DNA of 64,000 bases from Bacteroidota bacterium. Its GTDB lineage: Bacteria > Bacteroidota > Bacteroidia > AKYH767-A > 2013-40CM-41-45. Shown one piece after another: positions 22,481 through 30,474 of this stretch; position 1 is the stretch's first letter; every line of letters begins with the position of its first letter. The stretch is from NCBI GenBank assembly GCA_016720935.1, contig JADKJP010000004.1:1-64000 (forward strand). Direction: 5' to 3'. A program made the position numbers and the translations under genes. The notes below the pieces were generated by a model, which saw only the letters and a program-made list of their open reading frames with translations, was not told the DNA's origin and searched no databases.

Positions 22481-23158
22481 GGCTCCTTTTAAGATGATTC
22501 AATTACCAATTATAGATAACGTTAGTAGTGAAAACACAGTTGCAATACAGTGAGCTCCCTACGGAACAATTATATAAATTATACTAACCAGACGATATTT
22601 CAAAAATCAGAATACTTCAATTCGAAATTTTATCCAGTTTAGTGTATTAAACAGTGGTTTAATTAGCTTACCCTATTTTCAAAAAATAAAACAATTTGCT
22701 TTACCAAAAATCCGGTCTTAAATGGAAGACCACTGTACAACTCAGCAATGACGGGCTATTCAGCTTATATTCGATACAATACAAATATATAATAATTCGA
22801 ATATGTACAAAACAATAATGCTTGAAATTTCACTTAAATCAGTTCATTTCTGATTAATTACCCGGTTGAAGGGGTAAATCAAATTCTACAAGGGGAATAT
22901 TTCAAGTTATCAATAGTAAATTCCCATTAAGCTTAAAAGCACTTGCTCTTTTAGTCCGACATTTAACACTAGATAAAATTCGGAAATGTCCTAAGCATTA
23001 AAACAGCCACCCATCAGAACCTGATCTCTACAACGTCAGAGAACAAGCCCTTTTGGTGGTTTTTAGGCGTTTTTCTTTAGTCCGGACCTTTAACTCCCTC
23101 CGATCAACATGTGTTCTTCCTGTATTCGACCCTACAAGCCGACTTCGCCTCAACTGCC

Positions 23159-23312
23159 CCGCTGCGAAGGATATGACCAAAACCGGTACGAAGATTTTCA
23201 AAAATCATTTCCTGCTGCTCAGGATATGTTTCCTGTTAAAAGTTTATTTCTATGATGGTTGCTACCGCTTCGAAGAATTTCTCAAAAATACCTTACCCAT
23301 AATCTGTGCGAA
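23159..23312. repeat. REP-like repeat cluster, CTGCGAAGGA family
   Basis: GCTGCGAAGGATATGAC at 23161-23177 and the following TACGAAGATTTTCAAAAAT match the cluster at 13471-13520. The distal part (about 23270-23312, CGAAGAATTTCTC to CTGTGCGAATT) resembles 2456-2500. It therefore joins the two halves of the family and sits about 320 bases 3' of the intact permease gene. Confidence 0.55.
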
Positions 23313-23463
23313 TTAAAAGTTTCTGAACTTTTATTTAATTGATTTTCGGATTGCCCTGAAGTGGTAATGCAAACCAAAAGAAGGTGAAATTGGGCCTTCC
23401 ATTACATCGGTATGAAAAAATATGATTATGAACATTAAGAATACAACAATATGTAAAATCAAA

Positions 23464-23519
23464 AAATCAGGTAAATCTCAGTTCAGACGATGTCATCTGA
23501 ACTCTGATCTACCTGATTT
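23464..23519 (-). terminator. Terminator of the permease transcript
   Basis: Two 24-base arms (23464-23487 and 23496-23519) pair with about four mismatches around an 8-base loop. Read on the minus strand, the stem is followed by a T-rich tract (TTTTTTGATTTT, about 23453-23466). It lies about 110 bases past the permease stop. Confidence 0.65.
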
Positions 23520-23630
23520 GAGGATTACGTTGAACGGGCGATCGCTCGTGCTTTTTACCTGAGTTTTGCTTTCCAGGTAAGTGAATAACATTCTTTGTCG
23601 ACTGGGATTTGAATTTTATATACTATTAAT

Positions 23631-24944
23631 TCAAGTCGATTCCGGTTTGAATCTCCTCATCACCCAATAAATCACACACACAACACCCACAAACCCAAAG
23701 ATTGACAATAATTCATTCCGGCTTAGATTAGAAAATACATACAGGATAGCAACTATTGCAATACCCGGAATGAGTAAACCGGCGGGTGCTTTGAAAGGTT
23801 TTTCAGCGCCTTCCTCCTCCTTCTTACCACGAAGTTTTATTGTTGCCAGGACTACAGCGAGATAAATCAACAGCAGTGCTCCGCTTGCAAGTACAGCCAG
23901 TTGTTTGAATCCACCGGAAACAGCGAAAACAAATATCAGGACAGCAAAAGTGATGACCGCCAGATGCGGCGTGGCAAATTTTGGGTGTACTTTTCCTAAG
24001 TACTTTGGAAATAAACCGTCTTTTGATCCTGCAAATAATAGTCGGGGTGTTGCCAATACATCACCATTTACAGCACCTAAACCGGACAGAGAAGCCGCAA
24101 AGAGCATAATGGTTACACCGGTTGTTCCTGCAATCCTGCCTGCGATACCGGCAAGAGGAGTGTCTTTGTAAGTGCTCATTTCAGCACCCAAAACTCCCTG
24201 TGTAATGATTTGAATCAGGACATAAATACTGAACATAGCTAATCCACCCAGCAAAATACCTCGCGGGACAGTTCGCTTCGGATCCTTGATTTCGCCGCTA
24301 ACACTAAGTGAAGATTCAAATCCGGCCAATGCAAAAAACAAAATGAGTGCGGTATCATTAAATGCTTTTAATGAAGGAAAATGTTCCATGTGCAGATTAC
24401 TCATTTGTATATGTGTAAAACCAAAAAGTATTATGGCCAGCAAGGGTAATAGTTTTATTACCATCACCAGTTCTACAAACCGAACGCTATTCTTCGCATC
24501 ACGAACGTTCACGAAAATCATCAGTCCAAGTAGAACTGCGAACAATAATGCACGCATGAGACTTCCGGTAAAAACAGGAAATAGAACCGATAAAGAATCC
24601 GCGACAATATTCATTAAAGCAGCGTCTGATAAGATACTCCATCCAAAAAAGAAAAGCCAGTTCACAATAAAACCCGCGAAGGGACCAAATGCATTTTCTA
24701 CGTATGCATAAGAGCCGCCGGAAGTTTTAACACGACTTCCGATTTCCACATAACAAAACATGATAGCGGCGAACATGATTCCGCAAAGTACATATCCCAG
24801 AACAGAAGCGATTCCTAATTGTAATCCTATTAGTGCGGGAAGAGCATAAATTCCGGCACCAATGGAAAAGTTAATGACAGTCGCTGCCAAACCGGGCACA
24901 CCAATGACACGTTTTAATCCTTCATTGCTACTATCGTGGGACAT
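23631..24944 (-). CDS. APC-family amino-acid permease
   Basis: 437 residues with 12 predicted transmembrane helices and no signal peptide. The first helix carries the APC signature (VIGVPGLAATVINFSIGAGI, residues about 12-31), including the unwound GIY/GAG substrate-binding segment, and helix 6 has FFALAGFESSLSVSGEIKDP, also typical. It is an inner-membrane secondary transporter for amino acids or amines; the substrate cannot be read from sequence. The basic C-terminal tail (MRRFKPEST) is cytoplasmic. It lies 71 bases downstream of the Rieske oxygenase on the same strand, so the two probably form an operon that imports and oxidises one compound. A truncated copy of its last 80 codons is at 13221-13470. 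Confidence 0.9.
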   Translation of the reverse strand: MSHDSSNEGLKRVIGVPGLAATVINFSIGAGIYALPALIGLQLGIASVLGYVLCGIMFAAIMFCYVEIGSRVKTSGGSYAYVENAFGPFAGFIVNWLFFFGWSILSDAALMNIVADSLSVLFPVFTGSLMRALLFAVLLGLMIFVNVRDAKNSVRFVELVMVIKLLPLLAIILFGFTHIQMSNLHMEHFPSLKAFNDTALILFFALAGFESSLSVSGEIKDPKRTVPRGILLGGLAMFSIYVLIQIITQGVLGAEMSTYKDTPLAGIAGRIAGTTGVTIMLFAASLSGLGAVNGDVLATPRLLFAGSKDGLFPKYLGKVHPKFATPHLAVITFAVLIFVFAVSGGFKQLAVLASGALLLIYLAVVLATIKLRGKKEEEGAEKPFKAPAGLLIPGIAIVAILYVFSNLSRNELLSIFGFVGVVCVIYWVMRRFKPEST

Positions 24945-25015
24945 AAATTCAAATTATAAAATAAAAATCAACAAAGAGGCAATCAAAAACTCATCACAAA
25001 ATTCATTTCAAAAAT

Positions 25016-26101
25016 TCATTTCAAAAATTCACCTAGTATTCGGTGAAAATGATGCGTTCCCAATTCTTTGCTCGCGGAATATCTTCCCTGCGTATAAAAC
25101 CTTGACCGAACACCTTTCTGAACATTCTCTACAATTTCTTCGTCTTCCAGCTCAACCTTATCGAGAGCAGAGCCGGCACCGGTATTCAATTTTGAAGCAT
25201 CCCAAACGAAACTAAGGAAGGTAACTTTACTTTCATTTACACTCAAAGGACTTACAATATTGACCGACAGCCCCCAGGGATAAAAATTAAACATCATGTT
25301 CGGGAAGACCCAAAAATAATAAGCCGCGACATGCTTTCCGTATTCAGGTGAAGTTGGTGGCAAATCAAAACATCCTTCACCTTTGCGGGCCAATCCGATT
25401 TGCAAACTGGAATAGGGGAAAAACAGTTCAGTTGTATACCCTTCGTAGTCGATCAATGCATTCAAAGCAGGATGAACGTATGGAATGTGAAAACCTTCGA
25501 GGTAGTTTTCACAATACAAAGCCCAGTTCGCCTTTACATGAAATTCACGGGTAAGATCGGGGCGATAAACAAAATCATCGACTGGCATCCAGCTGACACG
25601 CTTCATCATGTCTGCAAAAAACACTTCAGGAGAAAATTTATTCTCCAGGGATGTAAACAACCATTTGCCCCATTGAAACAAAGGCAGAGTTGGCAAATCA
25701 TCTTCTTTTGAAGGGAAATTTTTTACTTCAGAAAATTCCGGCATAGACTGAAGTTTTCCATCAAGGGAAAATGTCCGGCCATGGTATCTGCATCTCAACT
25801 TAGGAACTGAACATGATTTTTCTGTTACCAGATTAGCACGATGTGTACAAACATTCGAAAGCAAGTGAACTTTATCCTCCTTATCGCGTGTCAGAGCCAG
25901 TGGTTCATCCAGGTAGCCCGGCAACAGAATGAAGGGATGCACATCGTTCGGACGGTTAACCAGCTCGGTGCTGCCAACAAACTGCCAGGAAGGAGCAAAT
26001 ATATTCTCCCGGCAGCGAGAAAACACTTTCTTACTTGTGTAAACATCTGAATGGATCGTTTTGGCCCTGGTGATATCGGGATCCACATTGAAATCGTGCA
26101 T
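25016..26101 (-). CDS. Rieske non-haem iron oxygenase, alpha subunit
   Basis: 361 residues, cytoplasmic. The N-terminal Rieske [2Fe-2S] domain has ligands C85, H87, C104 and H107 (CTHRAN, then CRYHG). The C-terminal catalytic domain carries ENYLEGFHIPYVHP (residues 198-211), giving the iron ligands H205 and H210; a carboxylate is expected in the later DEEIVENVQ segment. The final residues (HHFHRILGEF) match the family. The length and domain order fit ring-hydroxylating-type oxygenases that act on quaternary amines and related compounds (choline, glycine betaine, stachydrine or carnitine enzymes) rather than large aromatic dioxygenases. No reductase or ferredoxin gene is adjacent. The following permease suggests uptake of the substrate. 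It could be another Rieske demethylase; the substrate is unproven. Confidence 0.85.
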   Translation of the reverse strand: MHDFNVDPDITRAKTIHSDVYTSKKVFSRCRENIFAPSWQFVGSTELVNRPNDVHPFILLPGYLDEPLALTRDKEDKVHLLSNVCTHRANLVTEKSCSVPKLRCRYHGRTFSLDGKLQSMPEFSEVKNFPSKEDDLPTLPLFQWGKWLFTSLENKFSPEVFFADMMKRVSWMPVDDFVYRPDLTREFHVKANWALYCENYLEGFHIPYVHPALNALIDYEGYTTELFFPYSSLQIGLARKGEGCFDLPPTSPEYGKHVAAYYFWVFPNMMFNFYPWGLSVNIVSPLSVNESKVTFLSFVWDASKLNTGAGSALDKVELEDEEIVENVQKGVRSRFYTQGRYSASKELGTHHFHRILGEFLK

Positions 26102-26378
26102 AAAACTTGCTTGAGGAGGGCAATTTAAGAAAGAAAATGAAAGTGCTACTGTTCCATTCCTTCAGAATCAATAATTTTGAACTCATCAGAATAAATCTTC
26201 CCCTACACTTCTTTTGTACAGCAACATGTTCATGCCGAAGGAATGTGCGTTTGGATTATAAAAACGGAAAAAGAATGTCAACTTTTAGCACAAACTCAAT
26301 GAATTCCGGATAATTGGTTCGTCCAAATGAATTGTCTACATTAGTATTAGGATCACGAAGTACAACCTCATTTTTTAT

Positions 26379-27593
26379 ATGAAAAAATTATTAATCACAC
26401 TTGTCATTACTTTCCTATACGTATTACCATGTATGGCCCAATGGATACCACAAAATTCCGGTGGTAATGGATTTTTAACACAAGTTTTCTTTCCATCACA
26501 AGATACCGGCTATGTAGTAGATTGGAATATGCCGGATTCACTATTGAAAACGACTAATGGAGGAAATGATTGGAATAGAATACCGTCAATATTTCCAATC
26601 GTATTCTTCTATTTTACATCGTCTGATACAGGTTATGCGATAACAGCAAATCAAGAAATCATTCAGACCACAAATGGCGGTTTGAACTGGTCCGTCCAAA
26701 AACATTTTACAAACTTCACGTTTCTTGGCGCCATTTCCTTTTCAGATAAAAATACAGGCTACACATGTGGATTTCATACTACTGAGAATGACACCTTGTT
26801 TTTTATCAGAACTACAGATGGCGGGATTACCTGGAATGAAGTTTCCTGGGTCTATGATCCATTTATGGGAGCCCCACACTCTTCATGTATTTCGTTTCCA
26901 GGCAGAGATGTTGGATTTATTGTCGGCTACGATGGACTGAATATTTACAGAACATCTAACGGATGTTCCACTGTTCAACAGTTGTGTTTTGGTGGCCCTT
27001 TCACTTCCATTCACTTTCCAACAAGGGCTGTTGGATATGCCGGAGCATATCCTGACAAACTCTATAAAACAACAGATTATGGAAATTCATGGGGAATAAT
27101 TAGTCTTCCCACAACCGATGAAATAATTCAAAGTATGTATTTCACTTCAAAAGACACCGGTTATATTTCTACATTTCAAAGTTCATTTTCTCCGGGAAAA
27201 ATACTGCATACAACAGACGGAGGAAGCAGCTGGATTACACAAGATGCAGGTGCAACAATCTATTCAATTCATTTCGCTAATGATACGGTAGGTTATGCTG
27301 TTGGGGCTGGAGGAAGAATATTAAAATATACAGGACGGAGTGGTGGTGGCATCATATCACCTGAAATGCTCATTACCTATCCTAATCCAACAAAGGGAGA
27401 ACTTTCCTTTCATATGAATAAATTCATTCAGAACGGTGAAATAAATATGTTTAATACCATCGGACAAAAAGTATTTTCCACATCGTTTACAGGAACTGAG
27501 CACACATTTACTCCCTTGTTAAATGCAGGGATGTACTTTTTACTAGTGAATGAGGGCGAGGATTCATGGTCAACAAAAGTTTTGATTGAGTAA
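26379..27593 (+). CDS. Secreted YCF48/BNR-type propeller with T9SS tail
   Basis: 404 residues in one frame. Signal peptide MKKLLITLVITFLYVLPCMA. The body repeats a 'TTNGGxxW' blade about six times (TTNGGNDWNRI, TTNGGLNWSVQ, TTDGGITWNEV, TTDYGNSWGII, TTDGGSSWITQ), with the recurrent Gly-Tyr motif (DTGYA, NTGYTCG). This matches the YCF48/BNR-like beta-propellers frequent among Bacteroidota T9SS cargo. The last 75 residues are a sorting domain (LITYPNPTKGELSFH, AGMYFLLVNEGED, end KVLIE). Surface or secreted; the role is unknown, and related plant and cyanobacterial domains act in photosystem assembly, which does not apply here. It is a single transcription unit flanked by short genes. Confidence 0.85.
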   Translation: MKKLLITLVITFLYVLPCMAQWIPQNSGGNGFLTQVFFPSQDTGYVVDWNMPDSLLKTTNGGNDWNRIPSIFPIVFFYFTSSDTGYAITANQEIIQTTNGGLNWSVQKHFTNFTFLGAISFSDKNTGYTCGFHTTENDTLFFIRTTDGGITWNEVSWVYDPFMGAPHSSCISFPGRDVGFIVGYDGLNIYRTSNGCSTVQQLCFGGPFTSIHFPTRAVGYAGAYPDKLYKTTDYGNSWGIISLPTTDEIIQSMYFTSKDTGYISTFQSSFSPGKILHTTDGGSSWITQDAGATIYSIHFANDTVGYAVGAGGRILKYTGRSGGGIISPEMLITYPNPTKGELSFHMNKFIQNGEINMFNTIGQKVFSTSFTGTEHTFTPLLNAGMYFLLVNEGEDSWSTKVLIE

Positions 27594-27745
27594 TGTCGAT
27601 ACCGGAAATAAAATCCAATTCACAAGAAATTCAAGATTAACTATAAAATACTTTTAGTTCGTCACTGAGCGGCAGACCTTCAGGTACCTGTCTAATTTTT
27701 TTAATCGATAAGAAAGCACCAAAACAATTTCCAAACCTATTCAAC

Positions 27746-28150
27746 ATGAAACAAATATGGATTTTTCTTATGCTATTCGGCACATTGTGTTCTTCCAAAG
27801 CAGAGCTCCCGTATAAAATACAAAAAGCACTTATCACTTCCGACAAATTAATTACTAAGTCAGCGCTTACAAAAGATGAAGCCATCACAGCAAACGCCTT
27901 AGTAGTATTTGTTATTGACGAACATAAAAATATCATTGATGTCACTATCAATACATTTGAATTGTACATCGTTGAAAAGGGTGATACGATAAAGCATCTT
28001 TGTAAAGGCAACCTGATTACCCCTGAAATTAAGAGTAGAATTGCCGCATTAAGTCCGGGGAGCCAATTGTATTTTGCAAATATTTTGGGGACGGAATCAA
28101 GGGATAATACGAATTTACAATGCGGGTATGTGATTTATGGAATTGAGTAA
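27746..28150 (+). CDS. Small secreted protein with a GldM C-terminal-like domain
   Basis: 134 residues with a signal peptide (MKQIWIFLMLFGTLCSSKA). The mature part resembles the C-terminal domain of GldM, a T9SS/gliding-motor periplasmic protein: GNLITPEIKSRIAALSPGS followed by LYFANI matches the usual GN.L..E.K..I..L.PG....F.NI pattern. Full GldM is over 500 residues with a membrane helix, so this is only the terminal domain exported alone. It is unlikely to be a motor subunit; it could bind the same partner in the periplasm. It lies 150 bases after a T9SS cargo gene and about 300 bases before the Fic gene. The family match is by motif recall, not alignment. Confidence 0.45.
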   Translation: MKQIWIFLMLFGTLCSSKAELPYKIQKALITSDKLITKSALTKDEAITANALVVFVIDEHKNIIDVTINTFELYIVEKGDTIKHLCKGNLITPEIKSRIAALSPGSQLYFANILGTESRDNTNLQCGYVIYGIE

Positions 28151-28344
28151 ATTATAGTACTGTATAGAATCCGCTCATTCTTAGTTGAAAGGAAAAAGAA
28201 ATGGATTTCGCTAAATCACTGTTATCCCATCTTTCATATTCAGCTTTCAAATGAATCCGGAATTTAGTCTCCGGCAAAAACTCTAATCAAACGATTTCTA
28301 CAACAAGAAAATATTGATATCGACTTTCCAATCAATTTTAAGCA

Positions 28345-28446
28345 TTTGCGGAGATTAACCCTCCTAATCACCGCATATTATACGGTGATTAATTTGACAA
28401 TGCGGAGAATATGACTTATATTCGCCGTATATTTTGCGGAGATTAA
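28345..28446 (+). promoter_or_regulatory. Cluster of TGCGGAGATTA operator-like repeats
   Basis: The 14-base word TTTGCGGAGATTAA occurs exactly at 28345-28358 and 28433-28446. Between them lie a perfect inverted repeat TAATCACCG / CGGTGATTA (28365-28373 and 28383-28391), whose arms are variants of the same word in opposite directions, and a variant TGCGGAGAATA at 28401. A TTGACA at 28394-28399 and TATATT-like bases near 28417 could be promoter elements inside the array. The last copy supplies the GGAGA ribosome-binding site and ends one base before the Fic ATG, so a protein bound there would block both transcription and start-codon access. The likeliest binder is the Fic protein's own C-terminal helix-turn-helix. 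Confidence 0.65.
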
Positions 28447-28447
28447 T

Positions 28448-29551
28448 ATGTATATCTACGAACGAAAAGGCTGGCCCAACTTTCAATGGGATCAGCTAAA
28501 AATTGCAGAACACCTCGCCCCTATCCGGTATCGTGCGGGCAGATTGATTGGCAAAATGGAAAGCCTCGGTTTTTCATTACAGTCGGAAGCGGTTCTTCAA
28601 ACGATGATTGTTGAAGCTCTAAAAACGAGCGAGATCGAAGGTGAATTTCTTGACAAGGAGCAGGTGCGTTCATCAATAGCAAGACAGTTGGGTATGGATG
28701 TATCCGGATTGATTGCAAGCGACAGAAATGTCGACGGGTTGGTAGAAATTTTAATTGATGCGACAAAGAATTATAAAAGCCGGCTGACTAAAGAGCGGCT
28801 TTTCTCCTGGCATGCAGCTCTATTCCCAACAGGAAGAAATGGATTGAAAAAAATACGTGTCGGGCAATGGCGTACAAACGACAAAGAACCAATGCAGGTT
28901 GTATCCGGTGCGGTTGGCCGTGAGAAAATACATTTTGAAGCACCTATCTCAAAAGATGTCCCGAAAGAAATGCTCCTTTTTCTGAAGTGGTTCAACACCG
29001 AAAATGAAACCGACCCGGTGATAAAAGCAGCGATAGCCCATCTATGGTTTTTAACCATCCATCCTTTTGAAGATGGCAATGGTCGTTTGGCAAGAACGAT
29101 TGCCGACCTGCAACTCTCCCGGGCGGATGGAATTTCCCAACGATTCTATGGCATGTCGGCGCAAATTCGATTCGAGCGCAAATCCTATTACAATGCTCTT
29201 GAAAAAACACAGAAAGGCTCCCTGGACATTTCAGATTGGATTGAATGGTTTCTTCTTTGCTATGACAAATCATTGACATCTGCCGAGATAACTCTAGCAG
29301 GTGTGATCAGGAAAGCACGTTATTGGGAATTTCTTGGTACAAAAATTCTGAACGAACGACAGAAGCTCCTACTCAATAAACTACTTGACAAATTTGAAGG
29401 AAAATTAAATACTTCCAAATGGGCGAAAATTGCTAAATGTTCGCAGGATACAGCACTGCGCGATATACAGAATCTCGTTGAGCAAGGTGTTTTATTGAAA
29501 AACGAAAGTGGTGGCAGGAGTACGAGTTACCTATTGAAAGAGTTGGAGTAA
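28448..29551 (+). CDS. Fic-family AMP-transferase (DUF4172-Fic-HTH)
   Basis: 367 residues, cytoplasmic. The start MYIYERKGWPNF is typical of DUF4172-Fic proteins and GGAGA lies 5 bases upstream. An N-terminal inhibitory helix motif TSEIEGE (T60..E64-G65) fits class II Fic autoinhibition, in which the Glu blocks the ATP site. The core motif HPFEDGNGRLAR (H205-R216) is complete: catalytic His, phosphate-binding Gly/Asn and Arg. The last 80 residues form a winged helix-turn-helix (KWAKIAKCSQDTALRDIQNL). The enzyme transfers AMP or a related group to protein hydroxyls. No antitoxin partner gene is next to it, consistent with intramolecular regulation. The upstream repeat array suggests autoregulation, which fits a fused DNA-binding domain. 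Confidence 0.9.
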   Translation: MYIYERKGWPNFQWDQLKIAEHLAPIRYRAGRLIGKMESLGFSLQSEAVLQTMIVEALKTSEIEGEFLDKEQVRSSIARQLGMDVSGLIASDRNVDGLVEILIDATKNYKSRLTKERLFSWHAALFPTGRNGLKKIRVGQWRTNDKEPMQVVSGAVGREKIHFEAPISKDVPKEMLLFLKWFNTENETDPVIKAAIAHLWFLTIHPFEDGNGRLARTIADLQLSRADGISQRFYGMSAQIRFERKSYYNALEKTQKGSLDISDWIEWFLLCYDKSLTSAEITLAGVIRKARYWEFLGTKILNERQKLLLNKLLDKFEGKLNTSKWAKIAKCSQDTALRDIQNLVEQGVLLKNESGGRSTSYLLKELE

Positions 29552-29702
29552 TAAACTCATTGCAGTAAACAGGATAACCAGATATAAAGCATAACATTCA
29601 TACTGCTATAGGTTAGGAACATCTGATGCTCTGGCATCGGGAGTATTCATAATCAAGACCCAGAGTCAGAATTTCCGCTACCCTGGGAAGATCATTAAAT
29701 TA

Positions 29703-29710
29703 TAAATTTG
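29703..29710 (+). promoter_or_regulatory. Candidate TAnnTTTG promoter element
   Basis: TAAATTTG fits the Bacteroidota -7 consensus TAnnTTTG. It lies 63 bases before the ATG at 29774. No clear TTTG -33 box was seen 18 to 22 bases upstream, so confidence is modest. Confidence 0.35.
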
Positions 29711-29773
29711 CCTCTTAACTATAAATTCTCTTTATCCGGACTGATTAGAATATCCATAAAATAAAACGATGAC

Positions 29774-30331
29774 ATGAATTCGAAGACTCTCTGCTCTTTA
29801 ATTATTCTCGCCTTCTCTTTCACCATGGTTTATGGGCAAAAGGTAACTTCCTTTACTGAAAAGAAAGACTACAAAATCGAAGAAAAAATTACAGTCGAAT
29901 TTGAAGTGAAGGCGGAAGTTGATTCCAACACAAATCTAATTTGCAATGGATTTACAATTATAAAAGGACCATCCAAAAGCACTTCTTATTCAATCAACAA
30001 CGGGAAGATTGAAAACAGTTATCGTCTCACATATATACTCAAAGCGAACCGTGTTGGTGAAATCTGGGTTCCCTCACCTTATTTTTACATAAAGGGAAAA
30101 CCGGAGATGGGACCAATCATTGTTTTGAAAATTTCCGGCGAAAATCTGAGTGAGGAAGAATTAAAGAAACTTCAGATCGACAGTTTCCGTGAGAGTTTTG
30201 TAAAACCAAGTGGCACACTCCGTTATGTTGTTGGTGACAGTCTGGGCTATATAGAAGTATACAATGTGCCCAATTGGGATTTTGTGAGGGGATTGACAAA
30301 GGAAGAGGTCACTCAATTGAAGTTGAAGTAA
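29774..30331 (+). CDS. Short BatD-like secreted protein
   Basis: 185 residues with a signal peptide (MNSKTLCSLIILAFSFTMVY, cleaved near GQK). The mature N-terminal part matches the first Ig-like domain of BatD: FTEKKDYKIEEKITVEF, ICNGFTIIKGP, SINNGKIENSYRLTYIL, GEIWVPSPYFYIKGK. BatD acts in the Bat (Bacteroides aerotolerance) system and is usually about 550-600 residues with a membrane anchor; here only one domain and a 60-residue unrelated tail remain. No batA, batB, batC or batE is adjacent, so this is an orphan, perhaps co-opted. No frameshift is visible downstream that would extend it. Periplasmic. Confidence 0.6.
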   Translation: MNSKTLCSLIILAFSFTMVYGQKVTSFTEKKDYKIEEKITVEFEVKAEVDSNTNLICNGFTIIKGPSKSTSYSINNGKIENSYRLTYILKANRVGEIWVPSPYFYIKGKPEMGPIIVLKISGENLSEEELKKLQIDSFRESFVKPSGTLRYVVGDSLGYIEVYNVPNWDFVRGLTKEEVTQLKLK

Positions 30332-30474
30332 TTAAAAAAACTCTGACAAAACTATTCAATCAAGGAAAAGAAATCACTTAACAGATACTGAGAAATAACA
30401 ATAATCCCTACTTTCGAGAAAGAAACTCAGAAGGATTATTCAAATTCTTCGTTTTACCGGGTACAGAATATTCT

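Larger units (their letters stand above)
22481..23630. other. 1.15-kb gene-free region with repeats and a terminator
   Basis: No credible gene. The word TTTAGTCCG.C.TTTAAC occurs at about 22951-22968 and again at about 23080-23095. A REP-like cluster lies at 23159-23312 and a minus-strand terminator at 23464-23519. A short G+C-rich palindrome (GCGATCGC, about 23538-23545) lies within a weak hairpin followed by T5. Confidence 0.5.

Noticed and set aside
28448..29551. Fic toxin-antitoxin pair
   Set aside because: No small antitoxin gene flanks it and the protein carries its own inhibitory motif and DNA-binding domain.
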